DNA from: Alphaproteobacteria bacterium
GTDB lineage: Bacteria; Pseudomonadota; Alphaproteobacteria; RF32; UBA3637
Direction: 5' to 3'
Assembly (NCBI GenBank): GCA_017632555.1
Contig: JAGBRF010000134.1
Coordinates: 1 to 7,129, forward strand
DNA: 7,129 bases
This document shows positions 1 through 6,682 of this stretch, piece after piece (positions within the stretch are counted from its first letter, which is position 1; each line of letters starts with the position of its first letter). The notes under the pieces were generated by a model, which was given only the letters and a program-made list of their open reading frames with translations, was not told where the DNA came from and searched no databases. The position numbers and the translations under genes are program-made.

Positions 1-1426
1 GAACAACTGTTTCATCACTGTCCGAACCTCCGGATTTAACACAAGTTCCTGTTGTTGTGTTACATGTTCCACTTGGACAGTCAGAATCGTTTGTACATCT
101 GTTTTCCAACGATGGATCAGTACCGCTTGAAGAGAATGTTGTCAAAGAAACCAAATCCGTCAATGTCATCGAGAACAACAAAATCAAACGTCCGTTATCC
201 AAAATTCTCGGTAAGATTTCCATCGTGAAACCATAGTTCAATGTATCCGTATCCATATCAACGGATGTGCTACCGCTACCTGAACTGTAACTGTCTTTTG
301 AAACGGTTGTTTCTTTAACATAGTTTTCTTGTGTTGTTACCTGAACCGGCGCAACTTTGTTGTTTAAAGTTGTAACGGATGTGCTGGTAACCAAAGATGT
401 CTTTCCTTGTTCGGAAATCGCTTGAATGATAGCGCTTGAATCTTTCCACTTTGTATCCAACAATGTCATAGTAAGTGTACCGACAGCACCTTGTGCAGGT
501 GTGAAGACCGGTGTTGTTGACAATGCCAAACGGGAAGAGTTGAAAGCGGCTTTCAAATCCAAACCGTATTTGTCATCGTTGCTCAATACAACCTGTAAGA
601 CTTTTACGGAAATAGCAACTTGACGTGACATCTTTTCATTCAAATCTTGAACATAACGGGCAATTTTTTGCATAACGAACGGAGGAGCCGTTACGGTAAT
701 AGTACCCGATGTCGAATCGATGAACATTTCACCTTGTTCACCCATTACTTGTGTTATAGCGTTTTCGATACTTTCCCAGAAGGACAATTTAACATCTGTG
801 GACATAGACAATGTCGTGTTGCCACCGCCACCGGCACCATCGGTAATCGGTGTGCCGCTTAAAGAAGCGGACATAGAACTTTCGACCGGCAAAGCATAAA
901 CGGTAAAGACACGTGTTTCCATTTTATAGAAGGAAACTTGTCCTTTGTGGTTCTTCCACCAAATGGAGTATTTGTTGGAAATGTAATCCAACAAACCGCT
1001 TAAAGAACCTGTATAATTTAATTTGAAAGCTTCTTCCGGTAATTCTTCTGTGGCACGCAATTCGTCCAAGGAGAATTTCAATCCGGTCATTTCATGCAAA
1101 TCAACGACCAAATCTGCCAAGGTAACCGGTTCGGCAAAAGAAAGTGTTAAAGCGTCCGGAGCTTCCATATCTGCGGGGAATGGTTCACCACCCGTGATTT
1201 TGAAGCTGCTTTGACCTAACCAAATGTCTTCTTTTACTGAAACAGTGTCAATTGGTTCCGGCTTATATGGGATTTTAGCTTGTTCCATATAAGTTTCGGT
1301 TTCGTCCAAAACCAACTGAACATTATCCTCCACTTCTTTGATGTGGTTGCCACAAGCGGTTAACCCGAGTGTGACAGCCGCAAAGGTCAAGGTGCTCAGC
1401 AGATAGAGCGTTTTTTTAATCTGCAT
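1..1426 (-). CDS. pilN: Type IVb pilus secretin lipoprotein (PilN/BfpB class), C-terminus beyond the window
   Basis: This is the first 475 residues of an outer-membrane secretin, the ring-shaped channel through which a type IVb pilus passes. No stop is reached before the left edge. A lipoprotein signal peptide ends in the lipobox LTAC with Cys25, followed by Gly, which fits outer-membrane sorting. Residues about 92-170 resemble the secretin/TonB short N-terminal (STN, N0) domain, and about 213-265 resemble an N1-type domain. The secretin core begins near 268 (RQVAISVKVLQVVLSNDDKYG), with later strands at 397-430 (LNYGFTMEILPRILDNGRLI, then LTDLVSLTTFSSSG). A Cys-rich insert at 442-464, with Cys444, 450, 455 and 462, follows directly where R64 PilN-type secretins would normally continue to their conserved end. 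The start at 1426 overlaps the preceding stop by a few bases and has a strong Shine-Dalgarno, suggesting translational coupling. The secretin class is well supported. The exact symbol follows the R64 PilN family and could instead be bfpB- or tcpC-like. Confidence 0.85.
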   Translation of the reverse strand, partial: MQIKKTLYLLSTLTFAAVTLGLTACGNHIKEVEDNVQLVLDETETYMEQAKIPYKPEPIDTVSVKEDIWLGQSSFKITGGEPFPADMEAPDALTLSFAEPVTLADLVVDLHEMTGLKFSLDELRATEELPEEAFKLNYTGSLSGLLDYISNKYSIWWKNHKGQVSFYKMETRVFTVYALPVESSMSASLSGTPITDGAGGGGNTTLSMSTDVKLSFWESIENAITQVMGEQGEMFIDSTSGTITVTAPPFVMQKIARYVQDLNEKMSRQVAISVKVLQVVLSNDDKYGLDLKAAFNSSRLALSTTPVFTPAQGAVGTLTMTLLDTKWKDSSAIIQAISEQGKTSLVTSTSVTTLNNKVAPVQVTTQENYVKETTVSKDSYSSGSGSTSVDMDTDTLNYGFTMEILPRILDNGRLILLFSMTLTDLVSLTTFSSSGTDPSLENRCTNDSDCPSGTCNTTTGTCVKSGGSDSDETVV

Positions 1427-2456
1427 TTTCGTCCTCCCGTGTACTTACGACTAATACTTTGTTTCCTTTATAGAATACACCTTTTGGTGCAGGTACGGCA
1501 CGTGCAAATGATCTTAACAATGCAGCCGCAACATCAACAAAACGTCCGCGGAATATTGCACCGGCTTCCAATGTATAGTCACGGTCCATATTCCATACAA
1601 CACGCCAACCAACACGATCACCCCATTCTAACAACAAAGAACGTAATGTTGTTCCTTCTGATGCGACCCAATCTTTTACTTCATCGCAAGCTTCCATGCT
1701 GGCTTTGGATTGTTGGATTTGTGTAATTTTTGTTCTTTCTTCTTCCAAAGATTTTTTTTCGGCGTTCAAGTTTTCCAATTCGCCTTGCAAACGATCGCGT
1801 TCGGCTTCCATGCTTTCGAAGTCATTATCAACTGTGCCATCGATTTCGGCATATTCACCATAGCTGCCTTCTTGAACATCGGTAACAACGTTTCCGTCTA
1901 CCGTTTTATCAAGAATGATGACTTCGTTGCCATCTTCGATGATAACAAGGTCATCGCCTTTTTCGATTGTTTTTTCAACAACCGGTAAATCAGGATCGTT
2001 TGATGTGACTTTTACTTCACCTGCAACGCCATTTGCTGCATCGCCGTTAACCGTTACTTCTACTTCCTTTGCCGTTGGAGTAGCAACAGGAACTTTCTTG
2101 CAAGTCGGGCAATTTTCTTCCGGTTTAACAGGAACAACACGCGGTTGTGCCGGTGTTGAAGCCGCAACAGAGCGTTCTTCTTTGGTTGTTATTATGGTTT
2201 CTTCCGTAAATTCTTCGGTGTCCGCCGGGTTGTCCATCAAATAGATGGTTTCTTCGTCATCGTAAAGCACATCATCGTGAACAGATGCGCCGTTATTGAC
2301 AACGGTTCCGTTATCGACCGGTTCATAATCGACAACTTGTGTTTCTTCATAATAATCCACTCCGTTTTCGGAAACAGGGGCACAACCGAACAACAAGATT
2401 CCACTGAATGCTATTGTTGCTTTTAAGATTTTCTTTGTATTTACTGTATTTTTCAT
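1416..2456 (-). CDS. TcpQ/PilL-like pilus lipoprotein with coiled coil
   Basis: A 346-residue predicted lipoprotein with lipobox LFGC at Cys25, followed by Ala (outer-membrane type). Residues 26-110 are acidic and low in complexity. A CPTC pair lies at 116-119. Residues about 130-205 are rich in Val, Asp and Gly. A heptad-like charged segment at 212-253 (MEAERDRLQGELENLNAEKK) is a likely coiled coil. Residues about 260-340 match the TcpQ C-terminal (toxin-coregulated pilus biosynthesis protein Q) pattern: TLRSLLLEWGDRVGWRVVW, then DYTLEAGAIFRGRF, then FYKGNKVLVVS. In Vibrio TcpQ and R64 PilL, proteins with this domain support the pilus secretin, and here the secretin is the very next gene. 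The start was chosen at the ATG at 2456 because GGAG lies nine bases upstream and it gives a normal-length signal peptide. A GTG at 2486 would add ten residues but has no good ribosome site. Domain call firm; exact role inferred. Confidence 0.83.
   Translation of the reverse strand: MKNTVNTKKILKATIAFSGILLFGCAPVSENGVDYYEETQVVDYEPVDNGTVVNNGASVHDDVLYDDEETIYLMDNPADTEEFTEETIITTKEERSVAASTPAQPRVVPVKPEENCPTCKKVPVATPTAKEVEVTVNGDAANGVAGEVKVTSNDPDLPVVEKTIEKGDDLVIIEDGNEVIILDKTVDGNVVTDVQEGSYGEYAEIDGTVDNDFESMEAERDRLQGELENLNAEKKSLEEERTKITQIQQSKASMEACDEVKDWVASEGTTLRSLLLEWGDRVGWRVVWNMDRDYTLEAGAIFRGRFVDVAAALLRSFARAVPAPKGVFYKGNKVLVVSTREDENAD
1432..1438 (-). promoter_or_regulatory. Strong Shine-Dalgarno of the secretin gene
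   Basis: On the minus strand GGGAGGA lies five bases before the ATG at 1426-1424. It sits inside the last codons of the upstream TcpQ-like gene, so the secretin is probably translated from the same message by coupling. It settles the secretin start. Confidence 0.8.
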
Positions 2457-2465
2457 TAATGTCAT

Positions 2466-2469
2466 CTCC
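2466..2469 (-). promoter_or_regulatory. Shine-Dalgarno deciding the start of the TcpQ-like gene
   Basis: GGAG on the minus strand, nine bases before the ATG at 2456. It is too close to serve the in-frame ATG at 2465 and lies downstream of the GTG at 2486, so it supports the shortest of the three possible starts. Confidence 0.65.
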
Positions 2470-2555
2470 AACTTTTTATATTGCACTTTTGGTGCGTGTA
2501 CACAGATACTCTTTCTTCCTTATAAGCCACAAATATTAACAATTGGTATAAATTT

Positions 2556-3746
2556 TTACCATTTTTGAATTATTTGTTGAGAAATTTTTCCATTTTTACC
2601 GGTTTGATACAAAAATTCTTGTGTTTCCGGCAATTGAATATTTCTTAAAACAACAGAATCACAATCTCGGTCAGTAAAGACGAAACGGATTTGACGCGGT
2701 GTTAAACCGTTGGACAACAATGCGCCTTTGATTAAAGCAAAACGGCGTGATTGCAAATCCAAATCCCGTGGGCTTAAACGCACTTCAACGGCAGAGCCGA
2801 CGGTTCTTTGCGGATTATAAGAAAAAACTTTTACCCATTTGAAAGCTTGGCTGGATAAATCAGCGCTTCCGGGCAAGAAACTGATACGCATTTCCTTTGG
2901 AATAGAACGCAAAATCATTTCGTCAGATTGTGACGGATTGAATTTTCTTGCTTTGCTGCGGTCGATGGCTTCCAAAATATAATCAACATAATCTTTCTTG
3001 GCCTGTGACATCATGATGTCATTCGGTTCTTCATTATCTTCGTCATCAGATACTTTTGCGGTTTCCATCGTCCGAATAGGTGCAAGTGGTAATAATAATG
3101 GTGCACGGGGTTTGGTATCTTCTTCGGCTACGACTTCTTCGCATTCATATTCTTCGAATTGTTCTTCTTCTGCTTCTACTTTCTTTCTGTTTTTGGAATA
3201 GTTTTCAATATCTTTTTCCAACGAAGCAAGACGTTTTTCGGTTTTTTCCAATAATGCTACCGTTGTTTGATATTGTTTTTCGATATTGTCCAACAAAGCT
3301 TTTTCGCCGTTGGATTGTGGTAATTCAGGGGAAACACCTCTGATTGCGACACCGGAACGGGTATTTCTTTGTGCCGGTACAGCTTGTTTGGCAGGGGGTT
3401 TACGCCAAGGATTTTGATTGTCAACAGTGGCGACTTTTTCCGGCGCTACACCTTGCGCTTCCGGCAAAACATAGGTTGGTAACAAAAAACCGCCTTCTGC
3501 AGTCAGTGTTGGCATTTCTTGATCTTTTACAGTTTCTTTTTGCGGGTTTTTGGCAGCTTCTTTCATAGCTAATTCTTCTTCTGCTTCAAAGAAAGTCGGC
3601 AAATCGTCCCGATCGCCTTGTGAAACGGTTTTGAAGTCGTCTTCTTCTAACCAAAGCGTTTTAGCGTTCAAATTGCCGGAAAAACCCAATCCAATAACCA
3701 AAGAAATGGCCGTTGAAATAACCAATAATGATTTTGAATGATTCAT
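2556..3746 (-). CDS. Exported coiled-coil protein with possible OmpA-like C-terminal domain; first gene of pilus operon
   Basis: I do not recognise this 396-residue protein by name. It has a Sec-type signal peptide with hydrophobic core LLVISTAISLVIGLGF and likely cleavage after NLNA at residue 28. Residues 30-145 are Pro- and charge-rich. About 150-200 form a probable coiled coil (LLEKTEKRLASLEKDIENYS), and 200-245 are strongly acidic. Residues about 286-370 look like a compact alpha/beta domain reminiscent of the OmpA C-terminal fold: MRISFLPGSADLSSQAFKWV, then VEVRLSPRDLDLQSRRFALI, then a helix ending LLSNGLTPRQIRFVF. The usual spacing of the OmpA Asp/Arg pair that binds diaminopimelate is not evident, so peptidoglycan binding is uncertain. 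The only cysteines seen are at 202 and 362. It lies directly behind a strong promoter and 99 bases ahead of the TcpQ-like gene, so a periplasmic role in the same pilus machine is inferred. The ATG at 3746 is preceded by a GGGGT stretch at a workable distance. Confidence 0.75.
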   Translation of the reverse strand: MNHSKSLLVISTAISLVIGLGFSGNLNAKTLWLEEDDFKTVSQGDRDDLPTFFEAEEELAMKEAAKNPQKETVKDQEMPTLTAEGGFLLPTYVLPEAQGVAPEKVATVDNQNPWRKPPAKQAVPAQRNTRSGVAIRGVSPELPQSNGEKALLDNIEKQYQTTVALLEKTEKRLASLEKDIENYSKNRKKVEAEEEQFEEYECEEVVAEEDTKPRAPLLLPLAPIRTMETAKVSDDEDNEEPNDIMMSQAKKDYVDYILEAIDRSKARKFNPSQSDEMILRSIPKEMRISFLPGSADLSSQAFKWVKVFSYNPQRTVGSAVEVRLSPRDLDLQSRRFALIKGALLSNGLTPRQIRFVFTDRDCDSVVLRNIQLPETQEFLYQTGKNGKISQQIIQKW

Positions 3747-3779
3747 TTTTTTACCCCATTTTTAAATACCACTATGTTT

Positions 3780-3808
3780 GTTATACAGAAATTTGACGAC
3801 TCCGTCAA
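3780..3808 (-). promoter_or_regulatory. Near-consensus sigma70-type promoter for the pilus operon
   Basis: Read on the minus strand, the -35 box TTGACG (3808-3803) and -10 box TATAAC (3785-3780) are separated by exactly 17 bases. Transcription would begin near 3773, leaving a leader of roughly 25 bases before the ATG at 3746. Upstream, 3812-3836 holds three runs of six to eight A (T on the minus strand) about 9-10 bases apart, as in UP elements or curved DNA. The placement between a terminator and the first gene of an operon strengthens the call. Confidence 0.75.
3793..3808. promoter_or_regulatory. Perfect inverted repeat covering the -35 box (candidate operator)
   Basis: TTGACG-ACTC-CGTCAA is a perfect six-base inverted repeat with a four-base centre, and one arm is the -35 box itself. 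A dimeric regulator bound here would block RNA polymerase. No regulator gene is visible in the window, and the -35 consensus alone explains one arm, so the operator role is only a possibility. Confidence 0.35.
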
Positions 3809-3877
3809 CGTAAAAAAGCAAAAAAAATCAAAAAAATTTAAAAAGTCAATGTTTCGAGTCGTTTAGCGCCAAGTATT

Positions 3878-3894
3878 TGAATCAAAAAGATTCA
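3878..3894. repeat. Small inverted repeat upstream of the pilus promoter
   Basis: TGAATC-AAAAA-GATTCA, a perfect six-base inverted repeat with a five-base spacer. It lies between the rplS terminator and the promoter, about 70 bases upstream of the -35 box. It lacks the GC content and T-run of a terminator. It could be a binding site, but AT-rich DNA gives such repeats by chance. Confidence 0.3.
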
Positions 3895-3934
3895 TTAAAG
3901 GTAAAAATTCGGTAAATTTTTTGGTTAAAAAATG

Positions 3935-3968
3935 AAAAAAAGCACTCCCGTTTGAGAGTGCTTTTTTT
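3935..3968. terminator. Rho-independent terminator after rplS (symmetrical)
   Basis: The stem GCACTC (3942-3947) pairs with GAGTGC (3956-3961) around an eight-base loop, with seven A on one side and seven T on the other. On the minus strand it lies about 20 bases after the rplS stop and ends in a U-run, which closes the ribosomal-protein operon. The A/T flanks make it look bidirectional, though no plus-strand gene runs into it. Confidence 0.88.
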
Positions 3969-3987
3969 GAAAATCGAAATCGCTTTT

Positions 3988-4359
3988 TTAAGCTTCTTCT
4001 TTTGCTGTTTGTGTATCTTCGGCAATACGAGCTTTTTTACCGAACAATTGACGCAAATAGTAAATTTTCGAACGGTGAATTTTACCGCTGCGAACCAATT
4101 CGATTTTGGCTACGTTTGGAGAATAAAGCGGGAAAACACGTTCCACACCTTCACCAAAAGAAATTTTACGAACGGTAAAGTTTGAATTCAAACCGTCATT
4201 GTTACGAGCAATGCAAACGCCTTCGAAAACTTGGATACGTTCACGATCGCCTTCTTTAATTTTACAATGCACTTTTAAAGTATCACCGGCTTTGAAAGCA
4301 GGGATATTTTTTGCCAATTTTTCAATTTGTTCTTTTTCAAGATTTTGAATAATGTCCAT
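3988..4359 (-). CDS. rplS: 50S ribosomal protein L19 (bL19)
   Basis: A 123-residue bL19, a protein at the 30S-50S interface. The N-terminal region reads [20 protein letters not shown], followed by the family core [52 protein letters not shown] (here IELVRSG and AKLYYLR-type [13 protein letters not shown]). It is slightly longer than the 115 residues of E. coli L19 because of a short polar tail after the KKARI segment. The start at 4359 has AAAGGA eight bases upstream. A longer in-frame reading back to 4569 would run through the end of trmD and is not believed. It is the last gene of the ffh-rpsP-rimM-trmD-rplS operon, 13 bases after trmD, and is followed by the terminator. Confidence 0.97.
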   Translation of the reverse strand: MDIIQNLEKEQIEKLAKNIPAFKAGDTLKVHCKIKEGDRERIQVFEGVCIARNNDGLNSNFTVRKISFGEGVERVFPLYSPNVAKIELVRSGKIHRSKIYYLRQLFGKKARIAEDTQTAKEEA

Positions 4360-4372
4360 TTTTTTATCCTTT

Positions 4373-5059
4373 CTAATGTAAAGCCTTATATTTTTCCCAA
4401 ATATCAGGCCGATTTTGTTGAGTGATTTTAATTGACTGTTCTTTGCGCCATACTTCAATGTTTTTGTGATGACCGGACAATAAAACTTCCGGTACAGACT
4501 TTCCATTCCAAACCGCCGGTCTGGTGTATTGAGGATATTCCAATAAACCATCTGCGGCAAATGTTTCATCCGTCACAGAATCTGCATTTCCCAAAACACC
4601 CGGAACATACCGTAAAACAGCGTCCATCAATGTCAGGGCGGCAGGTTCTCCACCGGACAGAACAAAGTCCCCAATGCTGATTTGTTCAAATGGCCAGCTT
4701 TCAATGACACGTTCGTCAATACCTTCAAAGCGTCCGTTTAAGATAGTGATTTCATCTTCTTTGGATAAGCGTATAACGGTATCTTGTGTCAAGGGTTTAC
4801 CTTTTGGTGTCATATACAATAAAGCGCCCGTGTGATAAGTTGCTTTAATCGCAGCGTCCACGACATCGGCTTTCATGATTTGACCGGCACCGCCGCCAAA
4901 AGGTGTATCATCAACCGTTTTGTAATTATCTGTTGCAAAATCGCGAATGTTTACTGCCTTATAGGACCATAAACCTTTTTCCAAGGCTTTGCCTATTACG
5001 GAGTAACCTAAAAATCCCGGAAACATTTCGGGGTAAAGTGTCAGAAAATTAACTTTCAT
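4373..5059 (-). CDS. trmD: tRNA (guanine-N1)-methyltransferase TrmD
   Basis: A 228-residue SAM-dependent enzyme that methylates G37 next to the anticodon of tRNAs reading certain Pro, Leu and Arg codons, which prevents +1 frameshifting. SPOUT (trefoil-knot) family motifs appear in order: [14 protein letters not shown] near 50-65, [13 protein letters not shown] near 79-91, [13 protein letters not shown] near 107-119 and [20 protein letters not shown] near 127-146, then PGVLGN and the C-terminal tRNA-binding part ([25 protein letters not shown]). Length is close to the usual 230-260. In the GR(Y/F)EG motif the residue before Gly is Asn where many homologues have Cys. The start overlaps the rimM stop by 11 bases and has AAGGA just upstream, consistent with coupled translation. 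Confidence 0.97.
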   Translation of the reverse strand: MKVNFLTLYPEMFPGFLGYSVIGKALEKGLWSYKAVNIRDFATDNYKTVDDTPFGGGAGQIMKADVVDAAIKATYHTGALLYMTPKGKPLTQDTVIRLSKEDEITILNGRFEGIDERVIESWPFEQISIGDFVLSGGEPAALTLMDAVLRYVPGVLGNADSVTDETFAADGLLEYPQYTRPAVWNGKSVPEVLLSGHHKNIEVWRKEQSIKITQQNRPDIWEKYKALH

Positions 5060-5558
5060 CTTCTTTTCCTTCCACCATTTGCGGAATTGCGACTTTAATT
5101 TGACGATTTTCCAAATCTACATTCAATATAGTTTCAGGACACATCGCCAACAACAATTCGTCACCATCACATTTGATTTGTAAAATATCGCTTGCGCCAT
5201 AATTTAAAACATCTGTGACATGTCCGATTTTTTGATTGTTTTCAACTACATCCAATCCGATTAAATCGCAAACATAGTATTCATTGTTTTTGAGTTGGGG
5301 TAAAACTTTGTGGTCAACAAACAACGTTGTTCCGCGCAAAGTTTCGGCCGTGTTTCTGTCATGAATGTCATTGATAACAGCAACCACTTGATTTTTACAA
5401 ATGTGCTTGACTTGAACATTTAAAGTATGGCCGTTGGCATCATAGAACGGGGCATAGGAAGCAAACACACCGGCTTTGCAGAACGGAGTGATTTTCACTT
5501 CGCCTTTTATACCGTGCGGTGCTGTAACTTGACCCATTTCAATGAAGCGTTCAGTCAT
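5049..5558 (-). CDS. rimM: 16S rRNA processing / 30S maturation factor RimM
   Basis: A 169-residue factor that binds ribosomal protein S19 and assists maturation of the 30S head. The N-terminal RimM barrel shows MGQVTAPHGIKGEVKITPF at about residues 8-26. The second half is the PRC-barrel domain, with NEYYVCDLIGLDVV, IGHVTDVLNYGASDILQI and VDLENRQIKVAIPQ. The segment LLLAMCPETIL departs from the more usual hydrophobic-Pro-Phe form seen in many homologues, but the fold pattern is intact. The ATG at 5558 lies nine bases after the rpsP stop, and its AAGGA ribosome site overlaps that stop. It is followed by an 11-base overlap with trmD. Confidence 0.95.
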   Translation of the reverse strand: MTERFIEMGQVTAPHGIKGEVKITPFCKAGVFASYAPFYDANGHTLNVQVKHICKNQVVAVINDIHDRNTAETLRGTTLFVDHKVLPQLKNNEYYVCDLIGLDVVENNQKIGHVTDVLNYGASDILQIKCDGDELLLAMCPETILNVDLENRQIKVAIPQMVEGKEDES

Positions 5559-5567
5559 CTTAATTCC

Positions 5568-6065
5568 TTATTCAGCCGGTTGTTCTTCCGTTGCAGGAGC
5601 TTCGGCAGGGGCAGCTTCTTCGGCTGGGGCTTCAGCGGCGGCTTTTGCAGCAGCTTCAGCTTCGGCTTTGGCGGCTTCTACAGCGGCTTTAGCTTCTAAT
5701 TCAGCTTGTTTTCTTGCTTCTTCTGCTTCCTTGGCAGCAGCTAAACGTTCTTGAGCTTTTGCTTTTGGTGCAGATTTGACCGGTTGTTCTGCGTTTGTTT
5801 TAATCTTTGGTGCGGCAACCAAACCGGCAGCAGCCATTAAACGAGCCATACGATCCGTTAATTCGGCACCTTTTGCAATCCAAGCTTTTGCTTTTTCGGC
5901 ATCAATCTTGAAATGTTCCGGATGATCCTTTGGAACCAATGGATTATAATAACCGATTTGTTCAATGAAACGACCATCACGAGGAGAGCGCTTGTCAGCG
6001 ACAACAATCTTGTGAAACGGACGTTTTTTTGACCCACCGCGGGCTAATCTGATACGAACTGACAT
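5568..6065 (-). CDS. rpsP: 30S ribosomal protein S16 (bS16) with long Ala/Glu-rich tail
   Basis: Residues 1 to about 82 are a complete bS16: [20 protein letters not shown], then [17 protein letters not shown], then [16 protein letters not shown]. The E. coli protein ends at about this point (82 residues). Here a further 83 residues follow. First is a basic stretch (about 86-106), then a long Ala-Glu-Lys helix-forming segment (about 107-143), and finally an acidic Pro/Ala/Glu tail. S16 tails occur in Alphaproteobacteria; this one doubles the protein. The sequence is continuous with no frame change, so it is a real C-terminal extension and not a fused second gene. AAAGGA lies a few bases before the ATG. 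The gene follows ffh by 29 bases and precedes rimM by nine. Confidence 0.96.
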   Translation of the reverse strand: MSVRIRLARGGSKKRPFHKIVVADKRSPRDGRFIEQIGYYNPLVPKDHPEHFKIDAEKAKAWIAKGAELTDRMARLMAAAGLVAAPKIKTNAEQPVKSAPKAKAQERLAAAKEAEEARKQAELEAKAAVEAAKAEAEAAAKAAAEAPAEEAAPAEAPATEEQPAE

Positions 6066-6094
6066 ATATTTTCCTTTCTTTCTTCTTGTTCGAG

Positions 6095-6682
6095 TTAAAA
6101 CGGCGGAAACCCTCCACCGTTATTCATAAAAGGGTTCCCGGCATTACCCGTCATAGATGACATTTTTTTCATCATGCTGATAGCACCTAACGGACCCAAC
6201 TTTTTGAATTTCTTTGATGCCATGGACATTTGCTCGTATTGTTTAAGCAAACGGTTGACATCGTTTACTGTAACACCGGAACCTTTTGCAATTCGGATTT
6301 TGCGAGACGCTTTAATAATATCCGGATTTTTGCGTTCAGCCGGTGTCATAGATAAAATAATTGCTTCTTGACGTTTGAAAACTTTGTTGTCGATGTTGGC
6401 ATTTTCAATTTTTTCACGGAATTTTGCCATGCCGGGAATCATCATCATAAATCCTTTGACATCGCCCAAAGATTGAATTTGACGTAATTGAGAAAGCATG
6501 TCTTCCATACTGAATTTACCGGAAAGCATTTTTTGTGCCATATCCATGGCTTCTTCCTGATTGACCTTTTCCATGGCGGTTTCAACCAAGCCGACAACGT
6601 CACCCATACCCAAAATACGACCGGCAATTCGTTTGGCATCAAAAACCTCCAAAGCATCTGTTTTTTCGCCAACACCCAAAAA
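6095..6682 (-). CDS. ffh: Signal recognition particle protein Ffh, C-terminal 195 residues only (cut by contig join)
   Basis: This is the end of the G domain and the whole M domain of the SRP GTPase, which binds 4.5S RNA and signal peptides of membrane proteins. It begins [20 protein letters not shown] (G5-region motif and G-M linker) and continues with [14 protein letters not shown]. The M domain has the Met-rich finger-loop stretch (FMMMIPGM) and the RNA-binding helices with [20 protein letters not shown]. The tail is Met- and Gly-rich ([13 protein letters not shown]). A full Ffh has about 450 residues, so the N domain and most of the GTPase are missing. Immediately upstream of Phe the family expects a Lys preceded by a hydrophobic residue. 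Instead the frame runs into unrelated antisense sequence (PPLG...), which marks the join. The open frame continuing to 7000 is not Ffh. Confidence 0.95.
   Translation of the reverse strand, partial: FLGVGEKTDALEVFDAKRIAGRILGMGDVVGLVETAMEKVNQEEAMDMAQKMLSGKFSMEDMLSQLRQIQSLGDVKGFMMMIPGMAKFREKIENANIDNKVFKRQEAIILSMTPAERKNPDIIKASRKIRIAKGSGVTVNDVNRLLKQYEQMSMASKKFKKLGPLGAISMMKKMSSMTGNAGNPFMNNGGGFPPF
6662..6682. other. Probable chimeric contig junction
   Basis: To the left, the minus strand reads intact Ffh up to KEGVGLF (reverse order of codons 6664-6682). To the right, the plus strand reads a Bacteroidota secreted protein. The 21 bases between can be read both as Ffh FLGVGEK on the minus strand and as FANTQK running into AEGW on the plus strand, which would fit the secreted protein. 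A short word shared by two genomes is what a de Bruijn assembler can wrongly bridge. GC and codon usage change at this point. Confidence 0.8.

Noticed and set aside
1439..2244. Several plus-strand open frames opposite the pilus genes
   Set aside because: They lie antisense to a gene with a clear lipobox and TcpQ domain, show low-complexity composition, and have no family motifs.
2457..2486. GTG start ten codons upstream for the TcpQ-like lipoprotein
   Set aside because: No ribosome site precedes it, and it would make an unusually long signal peptide. The ATG at 2456 has GGAG at a proper distance.
2496..2503. Palindrome GTGTACAC in the gap before the TcpQ-like gene
   Set aside because: Eight bases of symmetry without promoter boxes at good spacing. 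Too short to call an operator.
2544..2561. Inverted repeat TGGTA...TACCA at the stop of the 2556-3746 gene
   Set aside because: The stem is only five weak pairs with no T-run. It is not a credible terminator, and the downstream gene is probably co-transcribed.
3988..4569. Long 193-residue version of rplS
   Set aside because: The first 70 residues are trmD read in another frame. L19 homology and a good ribosome site begin at 4359.
5427..5754. Plus-strand Ala- or Phe/Gly-rich open frames opposite rpsP and rimM
   Set aside because: Their repetitive look is the antisense of the Ala/Glu-rich S16 tail.
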